A DNA stretch of 64,000 nucleotides from Cristatella mucedo. Lineage: Eukaryota; Bryozoa; Phylactolaemata; Cristatellidae. Numbering within the stretch: position 1 is the stretch's first letter; each line of letters opens with the position of its first letter. Made by a program: the position numbers and the translations under genes. The notes beneath the pieces are model-generated. The model did no database searches. It was not told where the DNA came from and saw nothing but the letters and a program-made list of their open reading frames with translations. Below are positions 1 through 26,914 of the stretch, piece after piece. The DNA lies in assembly GCA_009760855.2 (NCBI GenBank), contig WPIO01000028.1, positions 2,929,501 to 2,993,500 of the forward strand. The letters run 5' to 3'.

Positions 1-1072
1 TTGTCTCCCATGAGAGGAATCAGCAGAAAAGGTGAATATCAAGAGAAATGCTATTTTGCATAAATCTTATTTCTTCTTACAGCACAAATCCTAAAACAAT
101 ACACTTTTAAATCAGTTGGTGCACATTCTTTTTAGCGATTGCTCCCCATTTATTGCTCACTGAACTCACTTGGTGTCAAGCGGAACAACTTTCGCACGTT
201 CTAACGTCCATTGCGGCAGTTACTTTGCTTCTCAGGTTCCTTACAAAAAAAGCTGCATGGCAAGTAACGGCAAAAGTTCAAATTCGGCCCAAAGGTATGT
301 TGCTGAAGAAACATTCGTTTTGCAATAATATATTTCTTTTCCAGAGTGCCTTGAATCGTTCCAGCTGAGACGGTGACAGATTGTGGCTGATCCAGAGATG
401 AGACAGGCTTTGTATCTAAATCAATAGCGACTCACAACAACAAATTGAATTAAATATGTATGCAGCTTGTCTCACGGGTTACGACAATTCAAAATATTAT
501 TGCTGAAATAGTGAAATTTATTTTACAGAAAGAGTTTATTGAAGTGAACATGTCACCTACCGTTCCTGAAGTAGCCATCATACTTGCATACAAATTAGTC
601 TAATCTGCTTACCATTCAACCTCATATTCTAGATTTACTTGATAATAATTCTAGTGGATGATAAAAATAAAATGAAATTCATTTATATTAAAGTATTGAG
701 AGCTGGGCAAAGTGTATTAAATTGGTCCAGAAACCTATCAGCTCTCCGATCAATTGTTTCAGCGACACAATAAAAAAGTGTTCTTAAAGAGTACCGATAA
801 TTACCGAGACAATCTTAAGTGAGACTTGTGGTTAGCACTCAATTTTTCTTTAATAAACCACCAACCAAACTAATTGCTAGTGGAAGTTTTTTCGGACATA
901 ATAAAATAGCTATACGCACATGCTACAGCCACCGTTGTATTGCCGAAGTTTTTTTTACCTACCTGGAAATGACGCTGATGAAATTATAGCAGACAATAAA
1001 ACTCCCGTCAATAGTAGTAAAACAGCGTTCATTTCCTTCTTCCTTAAATGAAAATATCACATTCATCCACTT
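1..1072. other. AT-rich DNA, nothing recognised
   Basis: No domain, RNA gene or repeat recognised. The only open frame above 60 codons (153-368, plus) has no recognisable similarity and ordinary AT-rich composition. Confidence 0.6.
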
Positions 1073-1165
1073 ATGACAATAATAACAGTAATACACATGA
1101 TTAAGTGCCCTCAGAGAACTAAATCTCTTTTTATGTGCTTTACATTATCTGCAAAGAAACAAGCC
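1073..1165 (-). repeat. LINE-A 3' tail fragment
   Basis: An imperfect tri-nucleotide A/T stretch followed by AAGTGCCCTCAGAGAACT and a decayed hairpin partner, then TTTACATTATCTGCAAAG. It matches the 3' end of the LINE-A copies, minus orientation. Confidence 0.7.
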
Positions 1166-1689
1166 GCTTCATAAGAATATCCTTTTTTGGCTAAGAAATG
1201 GGTTTTAGCCCTAGGACGGTAAGAGCAAACCACTTAAAAATGCTATAAAATGTAAGAAGAAATTATTGAAGTGCTTTATTTTGCTCTAAGATGTGAATCG
1301 ACCAGATGCTACTATTTGGGTAATCAAACACCAGTATTACTAAGACTATTGCTTAGCTCAAATTACCACAGCCGCAAATATGAGAAATTTCTTTCTTGTG
1401 GGCATTATGAAGTCGTAAATTATTAGATTGATAAATTCTTTGGCGCGTTGACATAAACTATCGATATAGATCCAACTCACGTAACATCTCCACTCATGCT
1501 GAGGTAACGAGTTAGACAATTTCAACGTTACTTTTCCTTTGACAACAATATCACTAGCAAAGGCAAGTCTGTCTACTACCAGCTTCGCAGCACTGCCATT
1601 TCCTGACTGGCTTATACGGGAATACCACAATGCAGTTGGTTCACTCGTTTGCTACATCCCCTTTCAACTTTTTAAATTAACTATTGTTC

Positions 1690-1960
1690 AGGGTTTAGCC
1701 ATCATGCATTTACAGCTGATGCAAACCTCAGCACCTAGACTTTTGCTTAGTGAACATCGCAGTTTCCATGTTACAGACCGTGCCTCCGACCTGCAAAGGG
1801 TCCCTATCAAGCAAGGTATCGACATGAAGGTTTTGCCACTCACGTTTACGGTCCATCACTATCTTGCTTAGGCCAACCAATACGAACTATTTCCTAATTA
1901 TGACATTTTCCAAACGCAATGCTGACTCAAGCTGTTTAGATGTGGTTCTAACAAACTTGA
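1690..1960 (+). mobile_element. Decayed LINE-A fragment
   Basis: Eroded matches to the LINE-A post-RT region: LQLMQTSAPRLL, ADLQRVPIKQGIDMKVLPLTF against LQLVQNSAARLV, LHWLPVKQRIDFKVLSLTF. Strongly diverged, so old. Confidence 0.7.
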
Positions 1961-2133
1961 AATTATTTAAAACCTATTATTTCAGTTAGAATGCGTCCAA
2001 CTCCAGAAATTATAAAGCAACCTGTTAGTTATTATCATCAGCGGCTGTTATCGCTTCGTCATTCAGATCAAATGAATTCCTAGATTTTAAAGTTGTTGCT
2101 AATATTCATAAATTATGCATTAACAATAGAAAA

Positions 2134-3360
2134 GCACCCCGTAGCCGCCACGCTTGCCAGAACCGCCAGGTCAGACACAGCTCGTTGGGCGGGCACTGCG
2201 AGCTGAGTACCCGCTCGTTTCGTAGTCCTAGCGTCGTCTCGAACTGCTCAGCACACTCGCTCTCCCACGTGCATCACTGTAAATATCTCTAAATTAGTGG
2301 TCATCAGGCCTGTTGTAACTCCATCGGCCAGACTTAACGCTTGCCTTTGGAATCCTCGCTCAATGTGCAATAAACCTCTGGTAATAAGTGACCTTATTTC
2401 TGAAAATGGTATCGACCAGCTCGCCCTAACTGAAACTTGGCAAAAATTGATCGAAAACTGCCCGACAATTAAAGACGTCACACCGTCTGATTTCTCGTTC
2501 TTTCACGCCCATAGATCAATCAAAACTGGAAGGGGAGTTGCTATTATCGTGCGCTCGAAACTCCACTTCAATCCATTTGCAGTACCCTCGAAGCAGTCAT
2601 TTGAATCAATCATCTTGGTCTCATCGGAAAACAAGCTACCGATAGTGGCAGTAGTCTATCGCCCACCAGGCACCAAATCCTCCTTTGTCTAAAATTTCTC
2701 CGATCTCATTTCGATTCTGTGTGCAAGAAATTGATCCTTCCTCGCTATGAGCGATTTCATCGTTCACTTTGATTACTTATCTGACGCTTTCAGCATCGAA
2801 TTTCTCGCATTGTACTGACTCATTGTCTCTTGTGGCTCATTTGCATGGCCCTACTCATATCAAGGGTCACACAATCGATCAGATTTTCTCATACAACTGC
2901 ACTTTGTCATCACCAATTAATACCAAATCCTGCTTATCTGACCACATGCAGATCTCATTCAATATACAGTGTGTGCCCACCTCCTCCTCTAAAATAACCT
3001 GTGAATCGCGAAACCTTAAGAAAAAGAACCTCGACATCGATGCTTTCCGTGCGTGAATATTTGCTTCACCTCTGCTGCTCGGTCCTCCCTCCGATCTATC
3101 ATGATTGGTAGATAGCTAGAACACGAGACTAGCTGAAACGCTCGACGAGTTTGCACCTCTGACAAAGCGCACTGTGCGGCCCCCCCCCCCCGCCCAGACG
3201 GCCTATGGTTTACCGCAGACATTAAACTAGCCAGGTCTACTAAGCGAAAGCTTGAAAAAGCATACAAAAGATCTGGACTGACTGTCCATCGACAGGCATA
3301 TGAAGACTACTGTAGGTCGTATCAATCGATCCTAGCAAAGGCCAAGTCTAGCTAAAGCAT
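2134..3360 (+). mobile_element. 5' part of a CR1/L2-type LINE (endonuclease region)
   Basis: 2297-2692 encodes LNACLWNPRSMCNKP, DQLALTETWQK, GVAIIVRSK and VVYRPPG, the order of an apurinic endonuclease-like domain. The frame resumes at 2769 (HGPTHIKGHTIDQIF, CLSDHMQISF) and again near 3195 (LWFTADIKLARSTKRKLEKA). At least two frame breaks. No RT follows, so the element is cut short. It differs enough from LINE-B to be a third family or subfamily. Confidence 0.85.
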
Positions 3361-3628
3361 AATGCTAATAACAATGACAACAATACCAATAAGAAAATCT
3401 TAAAGTGCCCTCTTAGAAATATATCTCTTGTCAGTGTAATTATGCGACATAGGTACCCTGTCAAGTAGTTCTCGATAACATACAAAAAGTAGTAAGCATG
3501 CAAAGCAATGTGATCGACGTTTTTAACGCATCGAGTTTGTATACGGATGAATAGATGGCTTTTGAGTCTTTTTTCGTTGTCGTTAAGCTAAGTCTAAGCT
3601 CGTTTAGGCTAATAATGTCATGAATTTA

Positions 3629-5251
3629 TAATAATAATAAAAATGATGATGCACTTGACAAAGCACCCTCAGAGAACTCAGCCTCTTTCTAGGCGCTTTA
3701 TATTTGCTGCAAAGGGAAATGCAATTGAATGGTGAGTAATATTGTACTCAGGCTGGGTTCGGTTGGCTGGGACCGGACGGTTATAGTGAGGGTTAGGGTC
3801 ACCGGCTAGGCCGGGGTCGGACCTACGGCATGGCCGGATGTATGCGGTGACGTGAGGTCACCGGGGCTCTTGGGTACGGGAAGTTAGCCAAGTAAGTCGT
3901 GGTGTTGGAGGCTCCCGGTCTCGCCGAGTTATGCACCTGGATTCGTGCAGGCGTGCTCCGGTGATGCTGCCACGCACGCAAGGGAATGAGTACCCAAGGC
4001 CCGAGCGGAGCTGGATAGATCGCTCGTTGTTATAATAATTCATTTGTTGACTTGTTTTTACTCCACGTTCCCCGTGTAGCGTGCTCGTGACCACCCCCTT
4101 CCGTGTGTTGGCGTCTTTCGGAGGAAGCTTACGTCTGCGGTAGTTGTCGACTCGGACTAGCCAGCAGTTACTCAGCCAGCCGGGTTTTGGACGGCGTACG
4201 CTCGTACTCTTTGATTTGGAGTCGGTTCAACGACAGGACTGGAGAAGCCGACTGACCCCAACTAGCACGTTTGTTCGCGCTTGCTGCGTCGTCTCGCGCC
4301 CCCGTAGACCTGTGTATAGGACCCTTCCTGTAGACTTGTTTAGTTCCCCTGTTGTTGTTGGCACATGCGTTATCATAAAGAGGTCTAACCTGACGGCCGC
4401 TCGCCTTACCCTAGCTCTACGGCATGGCAAGCGGCAGCGTGGCCGGAGCACGGCGGGGTTTGGCGGGAATTAGCCTCGGACCCCTGGAACTTGTTACAAT
4501 ATCATGCTTGATAAACAAACAAAATGAATAACATGGTTAGGGTTGACATGCACAGGGTCAGCATGCAAATATGGTTAGTGGCAGCATGCAGAGTGTCAGC
4601 ACGCATAAGCACATCAAGGACGAATCACAGGGACCCACTAAATGCTGTCCGAAATACGTGGGTTTTCAAGTTCTTTCTAAAGGTGGTCAGGTCAGGGCAT
4701 GTTCTGACGCAAATCGGGAGGGAGTTCCAGGCTTTGGGAGCATATGAACTACATGCACGGTCTCCAAAGGATTGAGGGTTTGTGCGAGGTATTTGTGGAC
4801 TGTTGGATTCAGAAAAGCGGGTGGTTCGATGCTTGGCCTGATGGGGGAGTATATCTGAGAGATAGGCTGGAGCCGTAGAATGAAGGGACCTAAAAGTGAA
4901 CGACAAAACCTTGAAGTCAATCCGTTGCTTGACTGGTAGCCAGTGCAGGTCGGCAAGAAGTTGGGTAATGTGGCAACTGCGACGCTCACGACAGACATGC
5001 CTAGCTGCAGAGTTTTGCACCAGCTGCAATCGCCTGATCGCACGTGCTGGTAGGCCAGTAAGCAGTGAGTTGCAGAAGTCGAGACGGGATGTCATGAATG
5101 CATGGATCAACTTGGACCAGGTATCCTTATCTAAACAAGCCCGAATTTTAGCAATGTTATGAAGCTGAAAATAGGCAGATTTTACTGCGGAGCTGATACG
5201 GTCGTCTAACGCGAAGTCGCTTTAAAATATGACACCTAGATTTCGAGCTTT
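3629..5251 (-). mobile_element. LINE-A copy A1, interrupted by a solo LTR
   Basis: A tail hairpin and (AAT)n at 3629-3742, then the 3' UTR and post-RT region at 4499-5251 (161-codon frame 5110-4625: LDFCNSLLTGLPA, LLADLHWLPVKQRID). It is 5'-truncated and abuts a LINE-B piece. The two halves are separated by the LTR at 3743-4498. Confidence 0.9.
3743..4498. mobile_element. Solo LTR (Ty3/Gypsy-like by its borders), fossil
   Basis: A 756-bp GC-richer block beginning TGTA and ending TACA, flanked on both sides by ATAT and dividing LINE-A copy A1 cleanly where undisturbed copies are continuous. TG...CA ends with a 4-bp duplication fit an LTR left after recombination. No internal coding region is present. 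It is younger than the LINE it sits in. The family is tentative. Confidence 0.7.
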
Positions 5252-5505
5252 CGAGAATGAGCTATAGTCGGCAGTAGTAAAGTAGTTGTCGTTGCATAAG
5301 AATTGTGGAAGCGAGTTCCACAGTCTAGGACCAGCAGAGCTAAAGCTTCGGTGGCCAACAATCTTTAAGCGGAGGAATAGAACAGCTAATTTATTGTCCT
5401 GGGGGCGTGAAGAGGCTGAAACTGGTGCTGCAGTTCAGCTAGGTACGACGGAGCCAAGCCGTGGCGGGCCTTGTGGGTCAGCATAATTAACCCCACCGCC
5501 TACTT
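5252..5505 (-). mobile_element. LINE-B fragment
   Basis: Matches the LINE-B post-RT region in minus orientation (GTGGAAGCGAGTTCCACAG, AATTTATTGTCC, then the stretch leading to GTGGGTCAGCAT). The 3' end is missing at the junction with LINE-A copy A1. Confidence 0.85.
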
Positions 5506-8289
5506 AGCTCGGTACTCAAATATCAAAGCCTACTAGTTTCTGGCATGGAAGGCTAGCGGCATGGAGACACTGATAGGGGTGGTAATCAGACACGGCATCT
5601 CTGAGGGGCTTACCCGTTGGAAGTGATCGATGATTTAAGCCCAGCTGGCCGTTTCGAGCCTGGCAGCCGACTAGCCTGTCAGCTCGCCCCTTTAGCCCTT
5701 GAATTGGCCCATTCGCTCTGGGAGCCATGCGTCATGAACGCTACGGCATTCCCGGAAGCCACCTCAAGTTGCTTGGAGCATTTGCTTCCTGGTTTGACTT
5801 ATGAATACTTAACTCGGTTATCTACCTATCCCGTTACAAATCGGTGAGAGTCTGTTGGAGTAACAATAATTTCTAGGATTACATTCGCATGCATGCAAAG
5901 CAATGAATCTGGAACTGATCATACACCTAAATCACAACTTCGAAGGCTATGTAAGTCAAACCATGTACGGTGTAAAAAAAATAATTTTTGTATCCAAGAA
6001 TTGAGACAGCTTCATCTGTTTGACCGCACTGTCACTATCAGCAATGTATAAATACTTATTCTTCGTATGACTCTTTATTGAGAACTCTGAATTTGTATTC
6101 GATGTTGCATGGTCATGATGTTGGAGGCGACCAACAACCTTAGAATCTAATAGAGACGTTCCGCCAATCTAACTTGCAAGTGTTTACTACATGATCCAAC
6201 AATTATTGGCGCCCTTTATGAGCGTTACCAGCTGCTCCATCTCCAGGGAAATGGCCTCCTCTGCTGCACCATTTGATTGCGAAGGCTCGTTCTTACATTA
6301 CACTTGCCTGCATTCTACTATAAAAAAAAATTGGCAACGGCTTTCCTCGTGAGTAGCCGTTTCTAATTGAATCGGGCGATCAGTGCTGGTATTTCGGCCA
6401 TCTCTATCTCAGTTGGAATTTGAAATATCGTTGCTGCTTGAGGTAATGAACTATATATCCGGACAGTTTAATAACAATATATCAGTCTGGTACGATAAAC
6501 AGGCTATGTAAAATCACTCAGAGCTATGGCTAGATTATAGCTCACTAGAGTTACAAGCTATTCGTTCCTTGACAGTAGCAACTTTCTTTGCCATTAACGC
6601 GCATCGCCGGTACAAGAGACCTCCGTCGGAAATGCATGGATATAACCTGAGTTTGTATTATGAAACCTTGCCTTGGCTATCGCCTTAAGGTATGAGCTCA
6701 TTATCGTATCCGAATAATACATCTTGCTAGTAGTAAGCTTAATCAATTTATACATCTCATCTAATTTGCTTCAAATCTAAATTGTTAACTGCTTAATAAT
6801 TAGTGCGTGCCATTTCAGGTGACAATTGTAAGCTTTCAATCGCCTCCGGAAGCTTAATAAATTAACAAGACGGTCAAATTAGAGGATACAAATAATAAAA
6901 AACATCTGTACCAGCAAACTAAATCTAGTAAACATAGGCCTATTGAATAGACTCATTTGTTTTGATGCAGGTGAGACTTAGTGGATTTAATATAGCTCTA
7001 CCGCCGAGAGTAAAAAGGCATCCAAGGATTAGGAGCTATTAGGTTTGAGTCCTGACCTAAGTGTCCGATTACAGTTCTAAGCTTTTCGGAAACGGGAGAG
7101 GATAGCTCTGCCTGCTATGCATAAGCATTATCTATTATCGATAACCCTAAGAAGTGTAGATATTTTCATTAAATTAGTCAATTAACATAAGGTTGTTACA
7201 GTTTGAGTAATGTCTTTACAAGCTATTAACTTTGGAGCTCGTTTTAAACGACTAAACTTTCTCGCCAACTCTTGGATCCATATGTGCTATCGATTCGAAC
7301 TACATGTTCTGACATTCTTATTATCGTCATTTGTCGTCATTGTCTTAAAATTCAGGCAATTCCTACGATCTATCCTTCACTAAAGCCTAAAGCTGATTAC
7401 TCTAGGGTGTGGATAATCATAGTTAGGTCATCAGAAATTATTTTAAAGTGCCTTGAAAAGCTGAATTGCACAACGGAGGCTTTCAGGCCATGCTCAAAAT
7501 AAGATGAAATTCGTATCTGCAATAATCTGTATTAAGGGAGCTCTGGGGTTTTTTTTTTTTGATTTTCCATTATCCTGCATGTCTGGCTTTATTGTAGGGA
7601 GAAGTCCACGATAATCATTTGGCAAGCTGTCAGTAATGGCAGCTACTTTCACCCAGACCACAAAAATTTCATGCTGAGTGCTATAGAAACGTTACTGGTA
7701 ACTCCTGGATGGAAATCACAGCTTAAGAGAACCTTCTTAAAAGTAAGCTTGAAACCATGGGATGGTTATATTTTTACTCCATTTCCCAATATAGTTAATA
7801 TAGTTTATGGAAAAACGATGAGTAGGTATATATGTATCTCAGTCTGTAAGTCTACGAAGCAATAAAGACTCGTTAGGTGTTACTCCGGAGATTATTTCAT
7901 GGCCCTCAAATCCTTAAGGGCTTTCTTTGCGCAAACAGTCGCCAATCGACATCCTCTCAACAACAAAAAAGATCAGCCAAGCTGCATCAGCTATACATTC
8001 CACAGAAACAGTACCATGCAAACAGCAGCCAAGGACGGTAATCAAGGAAGTGCCGGGGTCGGTAGCAAGAGATAAATTCCAACTATAAGAATTGTGGCAG
8101 TGATATCCTCAGGACTTCCGGCAAAAAAATCACAATAACTCTTTCCCGTATCACGTAGCAAGTAATCACAATACTACCGCTTTTACTTGTAATCTTCCGT
8201 CATTGTATGTTTCTGATGCTTGAACTCACACGCGTACGGTTGATTTAATAATCAGCAGCTAGGCCTGACCTCATAAACATCGCAACTTT
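5506..8289. other. AT-rich intergenic DNA, nothing recognised
   Basis: Only short open frames without similarity (for example 7272-7502 and 7671-7865, plus) and an 11-T run near 7550. No gene, RNA or clear repeat seen. Confidence 0.5.
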
Positions 8290-8610
8290 TATATTACAGT
8301 GTGTGCAAACCTGCACTGGGTCTTTAGCAAGCAGCATATCGGCATCAAGGCGTCGCCACTTACCTTCTGGTTCTATCATTCTCTTAATCCCGCTAATCGG
8401 TCACAAATACCTCCTAATGGAGTTAGGCAAATTTCAACCTGCTCTTATTACTCCAGTTGCTTAGCTGTCTCTAAAAAACTTGTCTTCATTTGCAGACCAT
8501 GATTTCAGTTTGAAAGCTTGTAATAATAATAGGAATAGTAAAAATAATGCATTTGTATACCCCCTCCGAGAACTGAATCTCTCTCTCTCTCTCTCCCTCT
8601 GGGCACTTGA
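8290..8610. repeat. Decayed LINE-A pieces
   Basis: 8299-8500 (plus) resembles the LINE-A region around LHWLPVKQRID (here LHWVFSKQHIGIKASPLTF). 8518-8610 (minus) is a tail with CCGAGAACTGAATCTCT expanded into a short CT run. Confidence 0.6.
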
Positions 8611-9344
8611 CAGATAAATCATGTAACTTACTTCCTAACTAAGTCTGGAAAATCCTTACTTAATTAAAATTGAAAAGCTATAAATGTTAAATTGTATAGT
8701 TAATATGCCGGTTTGGCACAAATTGTTCTTTGCGTATGTATGCCTGATGTATGCCTGTTGATACTTGCTATTTTGATATGAACTGCTCGATATGATGTAA
8801 GTGTTTCTTAAGTACAGTACCTACAGATCTAGTTCCTTAAGTACGCTTTATGGATTTCCAATTTTCATTAGCATTACGCTGGTCTACCGGCGTGGGAAAT
8901 CAATCACGTACACATGGTGCAAAACAATGTACCATTAGCACCGAAAGCACGTGGCTAAACGTCTTGGATTCATGACCAACCTTGCAGCTATACACCTCAT
9001 TTATTGCTGAGGGTGAGTGTAAGGAGTAGATACTGAATTACGGTGTTCCTGTCTAGACGGAATGCTTTTCTCGATCAAATGTGCTGATTAGCCTCATTTT
9101 TTATAAGAGTCAAGATCAACGCCGCAAATAGTAGGGAGTAAACGATGTCGGACAGCCATGCATTGTGGGACTACCATGCATGACATACCATTCTCGACTA
9201 ATGAAAATTTGACTCTCAAAAGCTTTACCGTTCCCTATCTATTTCGTAAGTCGGGGCTGACTATATAATGACTAGCCATGGAAGTGGTATTCTGAGTAAA
9301 ACTTGCAAACTTAGAGCAACCTGTAAAATATCATACATAAATAC

Positions 9345-9430
9345 CAAGTACACCTGATAAAAGCGCCTAAAAAAAGATTGAGTTCTCTGAGGACGCTTTA
9401 TCAAGTGCATTATTATTATTATTATTAGTG
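9345..9430 (+). repeat. LINE-A tail-only copy
   Basis: Hairpin AAAGCGCCT...AGGACGCTTT, then ATCAAGTGCATT and (ATT)n, with no LINE coding sequence upstream. Confidence 0.8.
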
Positions 9431-9944
9431 ATAGGAATCCAACTATTAATTTGAAGCAAAAGCTCACCTCACTGAAGCTTAAGGCAATCGTTTCCTCTGA
9501 AAAGTATTCGGATTGTATGAGGAAAAACGGCATATTTATATAGCGGTAGAAAAGCCTTACTGGCAATCACCACCTCTTAAAATGGTCCTTATCATTGTTA
9601 AGCTTGTCTTCAAAAGCAAACCAAGTTTTCCATGATCTTTCACGCGTGCAAGATAGTAATTTAAATTCCGTATATAGGTGTTATATAACCACTGAGAGGT
9701 ATTCGTGCACTGCAGCCGCCGTAGCTACATCGAAGTGTTAGCGCTCTTAATTACCGCTGGACGTACCGGGGGAGCTTCTACTTTAGGGGCTCGGGCGCTC
9801 GACGGAAGCGCAACCTCGCAAGAGCGGAGCCTCCACGAGCGAAGCTCTAACGCTGGCGACAACGGGTGTATTGTATCGTACGCAGGCAAAAGCGAGCGAG
9901 CGTACATACGGATGTAGAAGTCGCCGTACCTTTCACAAGTCGGC

Positions 9945-10480
9945 CACATTAATTCCACCACCAAGTCTGCCTACTTTTAGAAACGTAACATCGCAAAAGA
10001 TGGACCAGCTTAGACAGGAACTCCACATCCAATTTGGTCCATGCATTCGTGACATATGGTTTTGGCTTTTGCAACTCACTATTCGCAGGGCTTCTGGCCT
10101 GCGCTTACAGTCGGTGCACAACTTTCCAGCTAGGCTTGCCTGTCGTGAGTGGCGCAGTTGCCTCATCGCTTCACATCTAGCCGACCTGCACTGCCGTTCC
10201 ATCAAGCAGGGCAGCTCGACGTCATGGTTTTGTCAATCACCTCTAGGTCCTGCCACTTTTCTTGTTCCAGCCTACCAATTTGAACTACTTCCTAATCAGA
10301 CTAGGCATCGAACCATCACGCTTTCGGACTTGAGTTGTTCAGCTTCATTTAAAAAAAGAACCTGAAGACGCGTCTGCACTTCACTGCATTTGCTGGGTCC
10401 AAACTGTCCTTTGTACGCCTGTGCGTTCTGAAACTGTGGATGTTATGTCTAATTATATTGACATGCCTTTATTCATGCAT
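9945..10480 (+). mobile_element. Decayed LINE-A fragment
   Basis: Resembles the LINE-A post-RT region: LQSVHNFPARLACREWRSC, LADLHCRSIKQG, then LLPNQTRHRTITLSDL. Several frame breaks. Confidence 0.8.
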
Positions 10481-10489
10481 GCAAATGTA

Positions 10490-10900
10490 GTGCCTATGTA
10501 ATGTATCTCCGTCTGTAACTCCACAAAGTCATAAAGACCATGTGGGCGTTACGCAGGAGAGCTTTGTATAGCACACTCACAGCCTAAGCGGCTTTCGGTA
10601 GGCATTCGGTGGCCAACAGACTTCATCTCACGCAACAAAGAGAAAGTGGGAGGCATAGCAGAGTCAGCAGAGCAGTTGAGGTAGTGAGTAGCATGGAAGT
10701 AGCAGCTCAGGACCGCTGAAAACGATGACCCATAGTCGGCAGTAAGAGAGTAGTTGTCGTCGCGTAAGAATTGTGGAAGCGAGTTCCACAGTCTAGGACC
10801 TGCAGAGCTAAAGCTTCTGTCGCCAACGGTCTTAAAGCGGAGGAATGGAACAGCTAATTTATTGTCCACACAGGACCTGAGGGCGCGAACAGGCTGAAAT
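10490..10900 (-). mobile_element. LINE-B 3' fragment
   Basis: A 106-codon frame (10869-10549) contains [15 protein letters not shown], ending ECAIQSSPA. The 3' UTR ends at GTAATGTATCTCC, the LINE-B tail. Just outside the FECH 3' end. Confidence 0.88.
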
Positions 10901-12192
10901 ATTATTATAATTATTTGAATTTAGAAACATCAGTTGTAGAGCCTTTGCGAATTAACAAGCGGTTCTAAATAAAATTTTAGTGAATAGCAAAGCAGTTTCG
11001 CTGGATTCGAGCAAAGTTTATGGCAGGGCTCATCCCGAACGGATCCTGACAGAATTTGTCGATGCTGGGCATTCGGAGACTTATATTAGACCTTTTAATG
11101 ATATTGGTGATTCTAAACAAAGAGCTAATTCAATGACCCGGAGCAAGTTTTAGCGATACCTAAAGTCGAAGCCACGGTCAACCGGTTGTCTTCTGAGAGA
11201 AATGCTGCATATACTAGAAATTTGGAAACAAACAGCATAGGTTCGTTCCTGCGGTTGCCAACATTACTAATTTTAGCACAAGATTTCGTTGAAACAAAAA
11301 TTGGCTTTGTCGGCTAGTTTTGTTGCCAGCCCGGTAGTACTAGCATCATGTACCCTCACGCGTATCCTTGGCACGAGCGAACTCGTGAACAGTGGTAATT
11401 CGTACAAGGTAATCGGGAGACATATGTTTCTGACATACAGTTTCGGGAGACATACAGTTTCTGGGTCCACGGCAGGCATTGAACTCAGGAAGCCTGAGAC
11501 CGATTTCTTCGGGGAATGCCCACCTATACATGAAGATACACGGTAGACATTTAGTTCTCCGAGGGAACCATGCAAATGCCCTAATATAATTGTACCTCTC
11601 AGAATTTATCAATGACGTCACGAGATCGGCACTGATAGCATTAAGGACTTTTGATTAACTCGTCGACTTGTCAAGGATCGAAAATCTTAAAAATCGTTGC
11701 GTATATCAGTGTGCTCTGTCAATCCTCTTCCAGGATAGACATAGACTGCACATCAATGTCTCAATCTTATTCACATGAATCGCCTGAAAGTACGAGGCGA
11801 ATGTGATTGACAATCAGACATGTAGACCAAAATCAAGAGCGAAAAAAGCCGAACAAATGCATTTTTATTAACAAGCTCTTATAAAGTGGCTGCAAAACCA
11901 GTGATGTCAATTGACATGGAATCCCGTATGGAATTCGGGATCCAAGCAGCAGATTACTTTTACGCGAACAGCATGCTTGTGGGCCTCACCCGATCCAAGT
12001 CAGCAGCAGCAGGGAAGCAGCTCAACTAGGAAAACAGGGGCGTGCGACCCTGTACAGTAGTAAAAAATACACGTCCGTGCAGAGTAAAAAAGGAAAAACG
12101 TTACCAGTATGAAGCGAGCCAGGTACAGAGATTACAGCAATGTGTTCAGGTTTAGACTTAAGGAAGCCACAGCCTGTAAGTTGGACGGCGGT
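10901..12192. other. FECH 3' flank, otherwise unassigned
   Basis: Holds the probable FECH 3' UTR and poly(A) signal. Overlapping open frames at 11273-11621 on both strands show no domain. Confidence 0.45.
11864..11869 (-). terminator. Candidate FECH polyadenylation signal
   Basis: An AATAAA hexamer on the minus strand about 325 nt past the FECH stop codon, in AT-rich DNA. Position and sequence fit, but AATAAA is common in such DNA. Confidence 0.4.

Positions 12193-26914
<14,722 letters not shown>

Noticed and set aside
9705-9964. Overlapping 70-80 codon frames on both strands
   Set aside because: No similarity to any known family, and each contradicts the other.
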